Assembly: GCA_020846575.1 (NCBI GenBank)
Contig: JADLDQ010000014.1
Span: 1 to 8,219 of the forward strand
Direction of reading: 5' to 3'
Origin: Burkholderiales bacterium
GTDB lineage: Bacteria; Pseudomonadota; Gammaproteobacteria; Burkholderiales; SG8-39
DNA length: 8,219 bases
The notes under the pieces were generated by a model. The model was given only the letters and a program-made list of their open reading frames with translations. It was not told where the DNA came from and searched no databases. This document shows, piece after piece, positions 1 through 5,775 of this stretch. Numbering within the stretch: position 1 is the first letter of the stretch; every line of letters starts with the position of its first letter. Both the position numbers and the translations under genes were made by a program.

Positions 1-46
1 CGATCCTGCGAAGAGGCGGCAGCGACGGGGTCTGCGGTCCGGCCAT
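1..46 (-). CDS. Possible 5' end of a leftward gene, truncated by the window edge
   Basis: On the minus strand an ATG at 46-44 opens a frame that stays open to the window edge, giving MAGPQTPSLPPLRRI. A GGGAG Shine-Dalgarno-like sequence (plus-strand CTCCC at 53-57) lies 6 bases upstream of the ATG, and a TATGAT hexamer (plus-strand ATCATA at 78-83) could serve as a -10 box, though I find no matching -35. Fifteen residues are too few to recognise a family. The call rests only on the start codon, the ribosome binding site and the absence of a competing gene on the other strand. If real, it would be divergent from the 150-1426 block. Confidence 0.3.
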   Translation of the reverse strand, partial: MAGPQTPSLPPLRRI

Positions 47-149
47 GATGCGCTCCCGGGTTTGCACGAGGCCGCACATCATAAGGCGCGTTGCGAGCAC
101 TGGCGCGCGCGTCTGAGATAATGCGCTGCCGCGACGGCATGAGGCGCGA

Positions 150-353
150 ATGATGACCGACTATCCGATGCTTCACTTCACAGAGAACAACGCGAAGCTG
201 TGGCCCTTCCCGATGATCGACGCCGTCACCCGGGTGAGCATCGTGGTGGACGCCGCCGGCCGGCGCTTCACCGACGAAGGCTGCGGCGGCATCCTGCCCG
301 CCAACGCGATGGCGCAGCTCCTGAAGCCGGCGGGTGAGGTCGCGAAGGCATGA
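150..353 (+). pseudogene. Remnant of a fumarate-reductase-like FAD-dependent dehydrogenase (internal fragment)
   Basis: The 67-residue frame contains LWPFPMID followed by VVDAAGRRFTDEGCGG and then PANAMAQL. This order (LWPYP-like block, then GRRF-x-DEG-x-GG, then ANAIA-like block) is what I recall from the middle of FAD_binding_2 proteins related to fumarate reductase and tricarballylate dehydrogenase, which are usually about 450-550 residues. The N-terminal dinucleotide-binding GxGxxG and the C-terminal part are both missing, and none of the three forward frames in 1-149 continues the homology. After residue 57 the sequence (LKPAGEVAKA) no longer looks like the family. A GAGG at 141-144 precedes the tandem ATGs at 150 and 153, so the fragment might still be translated. 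Its TGA overlaps the ctaA ATG in an ATGA arrangement. Family assignment is from remembered motifs. It could instead be an unrelated small gene. Confidence 0.45.
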
Positions 354-1426
354 CGCGCATGGACGCGGCACTGCCGCACGGCGCCGCGACGAACCGAACG
401 CGCCGGCCGGGCATCATCGCCGCCTGGCTCCTCGCCTGCTGCGCCCTGGTTTTCTGCATGGTGGTGGTCGGCGGCATCACCCGCCTCACCCACTCCGGCC
501 TCTCCATCGTCGAGTGGCAGCCGCTGGTGGGCACCCTGCCGCCGCTCGGAGAGGCGGCCTGGGAGGAGACCTTCGCGAAGTACCGCCTGACGCCCGAGTA
601 CCTCCAGGTCAACAAGGGCATGACGCTGGAGGAGTTCAAGGGGATCTTCTGGTGGGAGTACTTCCACCGGCTGCTCGGCCGCCTCATCGGCGCCGCGTTC
701 CTGCTGCCGCTCGTCTGGTTCTGGTGGAAGGGCCGGGTCGACCGGCCGCTCGCCTGGAAGCTCTCCGGCATCTTCGTCCTGGGCGGGCTGCAGGGCGCGC
801 TCGGCTGGTACATGGTGCGCTCGGGCCTGGTGGACGACCCGCGGGTCGCCCACGAGCGCCTGGCGGCGCACCTGGGACTGGCGGTGCTGATCTTCGCGGC
901 GATGTTCTGGCTGGCGCTCGAGCTGCTGCGCGAGGCGCGCGGCGGCGCCCACGGGCAGGGGCATCGCGGCCCGTATCGCCTCGCGCTGGCGATCGTCTGG
1001 CTCGTGTTCCTCCAGATCCTCGCCGGGGCCCTGGTCGCGGGCCTGCGGGCGGGCCACGCGTACAACACCTTTCCGCTGATGAACGGCGCGCTGGCGCCGG
1101 AGGGTGTGATGATGCTCTCGCCCTGGTACCTCAACCTCCTGAACAACCCGGCGACGGTGCAGTTCGACCACCGCACGCTGGCGTGGCTGCTGGCGGTCCT
1201 GGTGATCGGCCTGTGGGCGGCGTGCATGCGCCCGCGGGTGCCGCGGGACGCCCGTGCGGCAGCGCACCTGCTGCTCGCCGCCTTCGCGGTTCAGTTTCTG
1301 CTGGGCGTGTATACCCTGCTGCACGCGGTGCCGGTCGCGCTGGGCGCGGCGCACCAGGCCGGAGCGATGCTCGTGTTTACCGCGGCGCTGTGGCAGGCGC
1401 ACACCCTGCGAAGGAACCGCCGCTAG
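350..1426 (+). CDS. ctaA: Heme A synthase, type-2 Cox15/CtaA
   Basis: A membrane monooxygenase that oxidises the C8 methyl of heme O to a formyl group, giving heme A for aa3-type cytochrome c oxidase. The 358-residue length fits the proteobacterial/mitochondrial (type-2) form. Diagnostic blocks are GGITRLTHSGLSIVEW (41-56), EYFHRLLGR (103-111), WYMVRSGL (153-160), RLAAHLGLA (170-178), AGLRAGHAYNTFPLMNG (230-246), FDHR (272-275) and GAAHQ (332-336). The likely heme-ligand histidines are His106 and His174 in the N-terminal half and His274 and His335 in the C-terminal half. E103 is the conserved acidic residue of EYxHR. About eight membrane helices are apparent, near 22-42, 106-124, 136-156, 172-192, 209-230, 272-291, 304-322 and 333-351. 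The start at 350 has GGTGAGG about 10 bases upstream; ATG 359 with GAAGG 11 bases upstream is an alternative. No ctaB or cox subunit gene lies in the window, and the 3' end converges on the cupin gene. Confidence 0.95.
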   Translation: MTRMDAALPHGAATNRTRRPGIIAAWLLACCALVFCMVVVGGITRLTHSGLSIVEWQPLVGTLPPLGEAAWEETFAKYRLTPEYLQVNKGMTLEEFKGIFWWEYFHRLLGRLIGAAFLLPLVWFWWKGRVDRPLAWKLSGIFVLGGLQGALGWYMVRSGLVDDPRVAHERLAAHLGLAVLIFAAMFWLALELLREARGGAHGQGHRGPYRLALAIVWLVFLQILAGALVAGLRAGHAYNTFPLMNGALAPEGVMMLSPWYLNLLNNPATVQFDHRTLAWLLAVLVIGLWAACMRPRVPRDARAAAHLLLAAFAVQFLLGVYTLLHAVPVALGAAHQAGAMLVFTAALWQAHTLRRNRR

Positions 1427-1430
1427 TCGC

Positions 1431-1997
1431 TCAGCGCCGCAGCGGCGTCGCGTGCACCAGCACGAACGCCACGCGGCAGGGCTCCTCGGAGCGGTTGCTC
1501 CAGGCATGGCTGGTGCCGCGCTGCATCAGCACGTCGCCCGCCTTGAGCAGCTTCTCGCCCCTGTCCATGATCGCCCAGATCTCCCCGGCGAGGACGATGG
1601 CGTAGTCGATGGTGGCGGTCTCGTGCATACCCGGGTGCGGGCCCTCGGGATGGCGGACGACGCCCGGCTCGGGATGCGTGCCCGCCTTCGCCACGCGCTC
1701 GCGCATCGCGGCAAGCGCCTTCTCGCGCTGCGCCGGATCCCCGGGCTCCGGGGGGTAGTCGATCACGTGCAGCACCGACCCGCCTGGCGGGGGCATGATG
1801 CCCTTCACTTCCTCGCTGTGATCGGGGTCGTCGAAGGGACACGGCAGCGGGCCCGTCGCCCATACGTTCGACGCTTGCATGCCCGGCCGCGCCGGGTTGG
1901 CGTGCACCTTCGCGGGGCCGTCCTCCGAGAAACAGGACTTGCCGTCCCTGTCGATCGCGGTGATGACCCGCCGCACCGGCGGCAGTTGTCTGGCCAT
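1431..1997 (-). CDS. Small cupin-domain protein
   Basis: A 188-residue cytosolic protein with no signal peptide or membrane segment. Residues about 115-180 form a single cupin barrel: HPGMHETATIDYAIVLAGE (121-139) is motif 1 and GDVLMQRGTSHAWSN (154-168) is motif 2. The usual motif-1 HxH plus Glu appears here as H121, H125 and D131, with H164 from motif 2, so a metal centre is plausible but with Asp in place of the canonical Glu. The N-terminal 110 residues are a lead-in region (LHVIDYPPEP at 76-85) seen in cupins with the MHxTxTIDY signature. Members of this group are mostly uncharacterised; catalysis and small-molecule binding are both possible. The start at 1997 was chosen over longer open frame because GGAGGAA sits 7 bases upstream and the upstream sequence does not look coding. 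The gene is divergent from the TPP enzyme and ends 4 bases from ctaA, so it has a separate promoter from ctaA. Confidence 0.88.
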   Translation of the reverse strand: MARQLPPVRRVITAIDRDGKSCFSEDGPAKVHANPARPGMQASNVWATGPLPCPFDDPDHSEEVKGIMPPPGGSVLHVIDYPPEPGDPAQREKALAAMRERVAKAGTHPEPGVVRHPEGPHPGMHETATIDYAIVLAGEIWAIMDRGEKLLKAGDVLMQRGTSHAWSNRSEEPCRVAFVLVHATPLRR

Positions 1998-2004
1998 GGA
2001 ACGG

Positions 2005-2011
2005 TTCCTCC
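2005..2011 (-). promoter_or_regulatory. Ribosome binding site of the cupin gene
   Basis: The minus strand reads GGAGGAA (plus-strand TTCCTCC) with a 7-base gap to the ATG at 1997. This near-consensus site is the main reason for placing the cupin start at 1997 rather than at an upstream codon in the same open frame. Confidence 0.75.
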
Positions 2012-2224
2012 TGGTATCGGGCGGATGCGCCCTTGGGCGCCGCTCGCGCGCGCCACCCGCCCGTACCACCGCGATGCGGCGGATATCGCCCGAGCGGTCC
2101 ACCCGCGCCCGGTTCACGCCAGTGAGGATGCGGCGCACCGGACCGGGTCGATGCGCCATGACGATTCCGAACGCAAGAAGGGCGGGAGCGGCGCGCGCGA
2201 GATCATAGCTTTCCCTCGGACATC

Positions 2225-2251
2225 TTGCGGCGCTCGCGCTTGACTTATACT
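2225..2251 (+). promoter_or_regulatory. Candidate promoter for the TPP-dependent enzyme gene
   Basis: TATACT at 2246-2251 matches the sigma-70 -10 consensus at five of six positions and lies 65 bases before the start codon. A TTGCGG at 2225-2230 could be a weak -35 with a short 15-base spacer. TTGACT at 2240-2245 is a good -35 match but directly abuts the TATACT and has no -10 at 17 bases. This is a prediction from hexamer matches only. Confidence 0.3.
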
Positions 2252-2316
2252 CGCCCGCGAATCCGCCGCCCCGCTCGGCGCGTGGGCTCGATCTGCCTTG
2301 CGCTCCAGGTGACTCC

Positions 2317-4068
2317 ATGAAAACCGAGCTACCGCACAACCCCGGCCTCGAAGTCCCGCTGCTGCACGCCGGCGCGCCCATGGAAACCTACGGCAGCGAC
2401 GCCGTCGCGCAGATGCTGCGCTCGCTCGAAATCCCGTACGTGACCCTCAATCCGGGGGCGAGCTTCAAGGGGCTGCACGACAGCCTGGTGAACTACACCG
2501 GCAACGTGCTGCCGCAGATGCTGCTGTGCCTGCACGAGGAGAGCGCGGTGGCGATCGCCCACGGCTATGCCAAGGCGAGCGGGAAGATGATGGCGGCCAC
2601 GGTGCACAGCAACGTCGGCCTGATGCACGCCTCCATGGCCTTGTTCAACGCCTGGTGCGACCGCGTGCCGCTGCTGCTCCTGGGCGCGAGCGGCCCGCTG
2701 GACGCCGCGCAGCGCCGGCCCTGGATCGACTGGATTCACACCTGCTCGGACCAGGGCTCGCTGGTGCGCGACTTCACCAAGTGGGACAACCAACCGGCCT
2801 CGGTGCCGGCGATCCACGAGGCGATGCTGCGCGCGGTGCAGATCGCGAATACCGCGCCGCGCGGGCCGGTGTACATCAACCTGGACGTCGGGCTGCAGGA
2901 GCGGAAGATCGGCGCCCTGCCGCCGCTGCCGGAGCTCTCGCGCTTCCAGGCGCCGGCGCCGGCCGCACCCGCGCCCGAGCTGCTCGCGAAGGCCGCGGCG
3001 CTCCTGTCGGGCGCGAAGAACCCGGTGAGTCTCTGCGGCCGCGGCTCGCGCTCCATGGAAGCCTTCAGTAACCGGGTGGCGCTCGCCGAGAAGCTACAGG
3101 CCTACGCCCTCATCGACGGGCGCAGCGGCTCGTCGTTTCCGACCGATCACCCGCTGCATCCGGCCGCGCCCTGCGGCATGGTGCCCGGCAGGGCGGCGCA
3201 GGCGATGCTGCGCTCGGCCGATGTGATCCTGTCGCTCGACTGGGTGGACCTCGGCGGCCTGCTCAAGCAGGTGTTCAAGGACGCCCCGGTCAGCGCGAAG
3301 ATCGTGAACGCCTCCTGCGACGTGTACAGCCATCGCGCCTGGAGCATGGAGCACCACGTACTGCCGCCGGTGGACGTGCCGCTGCTGTGCGAATCAGACG
3401 CGGCGGTGTCGGCGCTGCTGCCCGTCGTGCGCGCTCGCGCCGAGCGCGCCCCCGCGCCGCAGGAAGAGCCGGCCGCGCGCCCGAACACCGAAGAGCTGTG
3501 CATCTACGACATCGCCCAGGCGTTCAACCGCGCGACCCGGGGTGAGGCGGTATGCCTCACGCGCGTGCCCATCGGCTGGAACAACCGCTACCGCCAGTTC
3601 AGCCACCCCCTGGACTACATGGGCGGCGACGGCGGCGGCGGCCTGGGCGCCGGTCCCGCCACCACCATCGGCAACGCGCTCGCGCTGCGCGGCGGCAAGC
3701 GCATGACCGCGGCGATCCTCGGCGACGGCGACTTCCTGATGGGCGCCACCTCGGTATGGACCGCGGTGCACTACAAGATCCCCTGCCTCATGATCATCAG
3801 CAACAACCGCGGCTACTACAACGACGAGGTGCACCAGGCCAACGTCGCCAAGACCCGCTCCCGGCCGCTGGAGAACAAGTGGATCGGCCAGCGCCTGGTC
3901 GACCCGGCGCTGGACCTCGCCATGATGGCGCGCTCGCAGGGCGCGGTGGGCATCGGCCCGGTGAAGACCGAGAAGGACCTCGTCGAGGCGATCGAGAAGG
4001 GCCTGGAGTCGGTGCGCGCCGGGAACGTGTGCCTGGTGGACGTGAACGTGGCGCCGGGGTACGAGTAG
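2317..4068 (+). CDS. Thiamine-pyrophosphate-dependent enzyme, acetolactate-synthase-like
   Basis: A 583-residue cytosolic enzyme of the acetolactate synthase / benzoylformate decarboxylase superfamily, whose members decarboxylate 2-keto acids or ligate the resulting aldehyde unit. The N-terminal Pyr domain (about 24-195) has HEESAVAIAHGYAKASG at 73-89, with E74 in the position of the glutamate that activates TPP, and RDFTKWD at 151-157, common in ALS-like proteins. A central domain spans about 220-370. The C-terminal PP domain (about 395-583) has the glycine-rich run GGDGGGGLGAGP (436-447) and the TPP/Mg2+ motif starting with GDGD (469-472) and ending with NN (496-497). The length matches the family. 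AGGTGA lies 4 bases before the ATG, a slightly tight spacing. No small regulatory subunit (ilvH-like) follows, arguing against a biosynthetic ALS. The Glu-Glu-Ser after the histidine, rather than Glu-Gln-Gly of true ALS, also suggests another substrate, which I cannot name. Confidence 0.92.
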   Translation: MKTELPHNPGLEVPLLHAGAPMETYGSDAVAQMLRSLEIPYVTLNPGASFKGLHDSLVNYTGNVLPQMLLCLHEESAVAIAHGYAKASGKMMAATVHSNVGLMHASMALFNAWCDRVPLLLLGASGPLDAAQRRPWIDWIHTCSDQGSLVRDFTKWDNQPASVPAIHEAMLRAVQIANTAPRGPVYINLDVGLQERKIGALPPLPELSRFQAPAPAAPAPELLAKAAALLSGAKNPVSLCGRGSRSMEAFSNRVALAEKLQAYALIDGRSGSSFPTDHPLHPAAPCGMVPGRAAQAMLRSADVILSLDWVDLGGLLKQVFKDAPVSAKIVNASCDVYSHRAWSMEHHVLPPVDVPLLCESDAAVSALLPVVRARAERAPAPQEEPAARPNTEELCIYDIAQAFNRATRGEAVCLTRVPIGWNNRYRQFSHPLDYMGGDGGGGLGAGPATTIGNALALRGGKRMTAAILGDGDFLMGATSVWTAVHYKIPCLMIISNNRGYYNDEVHQANVAKTRSRPLENKWIGQRLVDPALDLAMMARSQGAVGIGPVKTEKDLVEAIEKGLESVRAGNVCLVDVNVAPGYE

Positions 4069-4158
4069 GCGCGCCGGGACGAACCGCCGGCGGGCGCCCG
4101 TCGCGCAAGGACTCGCGAGCCGACGTGCCTGCGCGCATGCCGGCGCCGAACGGCGCTA

Positions 4159-4193
4159 CCCGGTGCGCGCGCAGGAGAGCGCGCTGCACCGGG
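4159..4193 (+). repeat. Strong inverted repeat (hairpin) downstream of the TPP-enzyme gene
   Basis: CCCGGTGC at 4159-4166 pairs with GCACCGGG at 4186-4193, and GCGCGC at 4167-4172 pairs with GCGCGC at 4179-4184. This leaves one bulged T (4185) and a six-base loop AGGAGA (4173-4178). The 14 pairs are nearly all G-C. It lies 90 bases past the TPP-gene stop and before the DUF6498 gene. No T-run follows, so it is not a textbook intrinsic terminator. It could be a 3'-end stabiliser, a weak terminator or a structured leader for the downstream gene. It overlaps a possible GTG start at 4163, which argues against that start being used. Confidence 0.6.
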
Positions 4194-4273
4194 ATCTGGG
4201 GCCTGCGCTGCGCATTCGCGCGCCGATGGAGAAGTTACCGGCAGGCGTATCTCGAATCGAAGCGCGCACGCCA

Positions 4274-4900
4274 ATGAGCAACGCTCGCGACGCCGGCGCG
4301 ATCCCGGTCACTCTGAAATCGCCTTCGGCCCTGGTCCTGATCGCGGCCAACGTCGTACCGATGGCGGGCGTGCTGTTCCTGGGCTGGAACATCGGCGACG
4401 TGCTGCTGCTGTACTGGGGCGAGTGCGTGGTGACAGGTCTCTATACCCTGCTCAAGATCGGCGTGGTGGCGCGGCTTCGCATCCTGCTGCTGGGGCCGTT
4501 CCTCCTGATCCATTACGGCTTCTTCATGCTCTTTTGCCTCGGACTCATCCTGCTGACCGAGCACGAGGTGAACAAGCTCGTGACGGGCAGCTATCAACCG
4601 CAGGACTACGCGGGACTCGCCTGGAGTCTGTCGCCCGCTCTGGTCGCTTTCCTCGCCAGCCACGGCGTGTCCTTCCGCATCAACTTCCTGGGCCGGCGGG
4701 AATACCTGGGCCGGGACACCGAGAGCCTGGCGCGCGAGCTGTACCGGCGCGCCGCACCCGTGATGGGCATGGCGCTGCTCGCGGGCGTCATCGTCTCGAT
4801 GTTCGGCAGGTCCGGACCGCTGCTGCTCGCCGTCGTCGCGATCAAGCTCGCCGTTGACCTTGCAGCTCACCTGGGCGAGCATCGTCGCGATCCGTCCTGA
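4274..4900 (+). CDS. DUF6498-like integral membrane protein
   Basis: A 208-residue polytopic membrane protein of unknown function. About six hydrophobic helices are visible: 19-37, 41-62, 69-94, 112-130, 161-178 and 181-199. Motifs fit what I recall of DUF6498: a short N-terminal tail, NVVPMAGVLFLGW (26-38), LLYWGE (45-50), LLIHYGFFM (77-85), SHGVSFRINFLGRREY (129-144) and a C-terminal KLAVDLAAH (191-199). Polar residues inside helices (E50, H80, D195, H199) could form a metal or substrate site, but this is inference. I chose ATG 4274 because the hydrophobic region begins shortly after it. ATG 4226 and GTG 4163 in the same frame are possible, and none of the three has a good ribosome binding site. 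The last 59 bases overlap the 3' end of the convergent lyase gene. The family name is moderately certain; the membrane topology is clear. Confidence 0.82.
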   Translation: MSNARDAGAIPVTLKSPSALVLIAANVVPMAGVLFLGWNIGDVLLLYWGECVVTGLYTLLKIGVVARLRILLLGPFLLIHYGFFMLFCLGLILLTEHEVNKLVTGSYQPQDYAGLAWSLSPALVAFLASHGVSFRINFLGRREYLGRDTESLARELYRRAAPVMGMALLAGVIVSMFGRSGPLLLAVVAIKLAVDLAAHLGEHRRDPS

Positions 4901-5765
4901 CGCTCCCGTGCCCGTAGCGCTCGTCGATTCTCGCCCAGTCCTCGTACCCCAGCAGCTTCAGGTACTCCGCCAGCCCGATTCCCGTCCCCATGAGCGCGAA
5001 CTTGCCGTCCCGGATGTCCGCCAGCGCCAGCTCCATGGTCCTCGCCACCCGCATGAGCAGGTTGGTCCCGTAGCCGATTACCTTGAATCCCAGCGCGTAC
5101 AGGTCCGCGGGCTTGAGCAGCGGGGTGACGCCGCCTTCCAGGGGATTGGCGATCTGCGGCACATTGCCGAAGGCCTTGCCGATGCGTTCCAGCTCCTCGA
5201 CCGAGCGCGGCGCCTCGATGAAGATGCCGTCCGCACCGAGCGCGAGGTAGCGCTCCGCCCGCCGCAGCGCCTCGTCCAGGCCGAGCGGGCTGCGGGCGTC
5301 GGTGCGGGCCCAGATGAAGGTCTGCGGGTCGAGGCGCTCGGCGAGCGCCGCGCGCAGTTTCGCTTCCATCTCCTCGAGCGGCACCACGGTCTTCCCCGCC
5401 ATGTGGCCGCAGCGCTTGGGCCAGCGCTGGTCCTCGATCATCAGGGCGCCGGCGCCCATGCGTTCGTAGACGTGCACGGTGTGCACGACGTTCTTCACGT
5501 CGCCGTAGCCGTCGTCGATGTCCACCAGCACCGGCAGGCTCACCGCGCTCATGATGTCGCGCATGCCCGCGGCGATCTCGCCCAGACCCTTGAGGCCGAT
5601 GTCCGGCACACCGTAGCGCGCGCCCACCAGGGGAAAGCCCCCGATCATGTAGGCGTCGAACCCGGCACGCTCGATCAGCCTGGCCGACAGGGCGTCGTGA
5701 GCCCCCATGAGGACGAGCGGGCCGTCCTTCGCGAGCAGCCCCCGCATCGAGCGCCGAGCGTTCAT
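4842..5765 (-). CDS. Isocitrate lyase / PEP mutase superfamily C-C lyase (methylisocitrate-lyase-like)
   Basis: A 307-residue cytosolic TIM-barrel enzyme that would cleave a C-C bond in a substituted dicarboxylate or tricarboxylate using Mg2+. Key features: MGAHDALSARLIERAGF at 20-36, the metal-binding DIDDGYGD at 82-89, IEDQ at 110-113 and KRCGH at 117-121. The catalytic Cys119 in KRCGH separates lyases (isocitrate, methylisocitrate, dimethylmalate) from phosphonate mutases, which lack it. WARTDA (152-157) and FIEAP (182-186) are also conserved blocks. Length is close to PrpB-type enzymes, but no prpC, prpD or acnD genes are nearby, so a 2-methylcitrate role is not supported. A 2,3-dimethylmalate-type or other branched substrate is an alternative. 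The start at 5765 lies 10 bases after the amidohydrolase stop with no strong ribosome binding site, suggesting translational coupling; Met7 is an alternative start. The last 20 codons lie antisense to the DUF6498 gene. Confidence 0.9.
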   Translation of the reverse strand: MNARRSMRGLLAKDGPLVLMGAHDALSARLIERAGFDAYMIGGFPLVGARYGVPDIGLKGLGEIAAGMRDIMSAVSLPVLVDIDDGYGDVKNVVHTVHVYERMGAGALMIEDQRWPKRCGHMAGKTVVPLEEMEAKLRAALAERLDPQTFIWARTDARSPLGLDEALRRAERYLALGADGIFIEAPRSVEELERIGKAFGNVPQIANPLEGGVTPLLKPADLYALGFKVIGYGTNLLMRVARTMELALADIRDGKFALMGTGIGLAEYLKLLGYEDWARIDERYGHGSVRTDRDDARPGELQGQRRA

Positions 5766-5775
5766 GTCCCGGCGC

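Larger units (their letters stand above)
1998..2316. other. Divergent intergenic region between the cupin and TPP-enzyme genes
   Basis: This 319-base spacer should carry control signals for both flanking genes. Visible elements are the cupin ribosome binding site (2005-2011), a palindrome GCGCCCTTGGGCGC at 2027-2040 in the cupin leader, a GATGCGGCG direct repeat at 2073-2081 and 2127-2135, an inverted repeat GGCGCA/TGCGCC at 2132-2137 and 2152-2157, and a promoter-like stretch near 2225-2251 facing the TPP gene. The minus-strand frame of the cupin stays open across the region, but the translation is arginine-rich and unlike any family I know, so I regard the region as non-coding. No regulator gene is adjacent. 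Confidence 0.6.

Noticed and set aside
1434..1447. Palindrome CGCCGCAGCGGCG as a bidirectional terminator between ctaA and the cupin
   Set aside because: It lies within the last cupin codons, forms only about a 5-bp stem with a small loop, and has no T-run on either side.
173..1507. A 444-residue minus-strand open frame opposite ctaA
   Set aside because: It is arginine/histidine/glutamine-rich with no recognisable motif and lies antisense to an unmistakable heme A synthase, so it is a high-GC shadow frame.
334..1605. A 423-residue plus-strand frame overlapping ctaA in another phase
   Set aside because: Low-complexity Arg/Ala/Gly/Pro composition and no family motif; shadow of ctaA.
1998..2381. 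N-terminal extension of the cupin frame, with an ATG near 2160
   Set aside because: The strong GGAGGAA site fixes the start at 1997, and the upstream translation is arginine-rich and unlike cupin N-termini.
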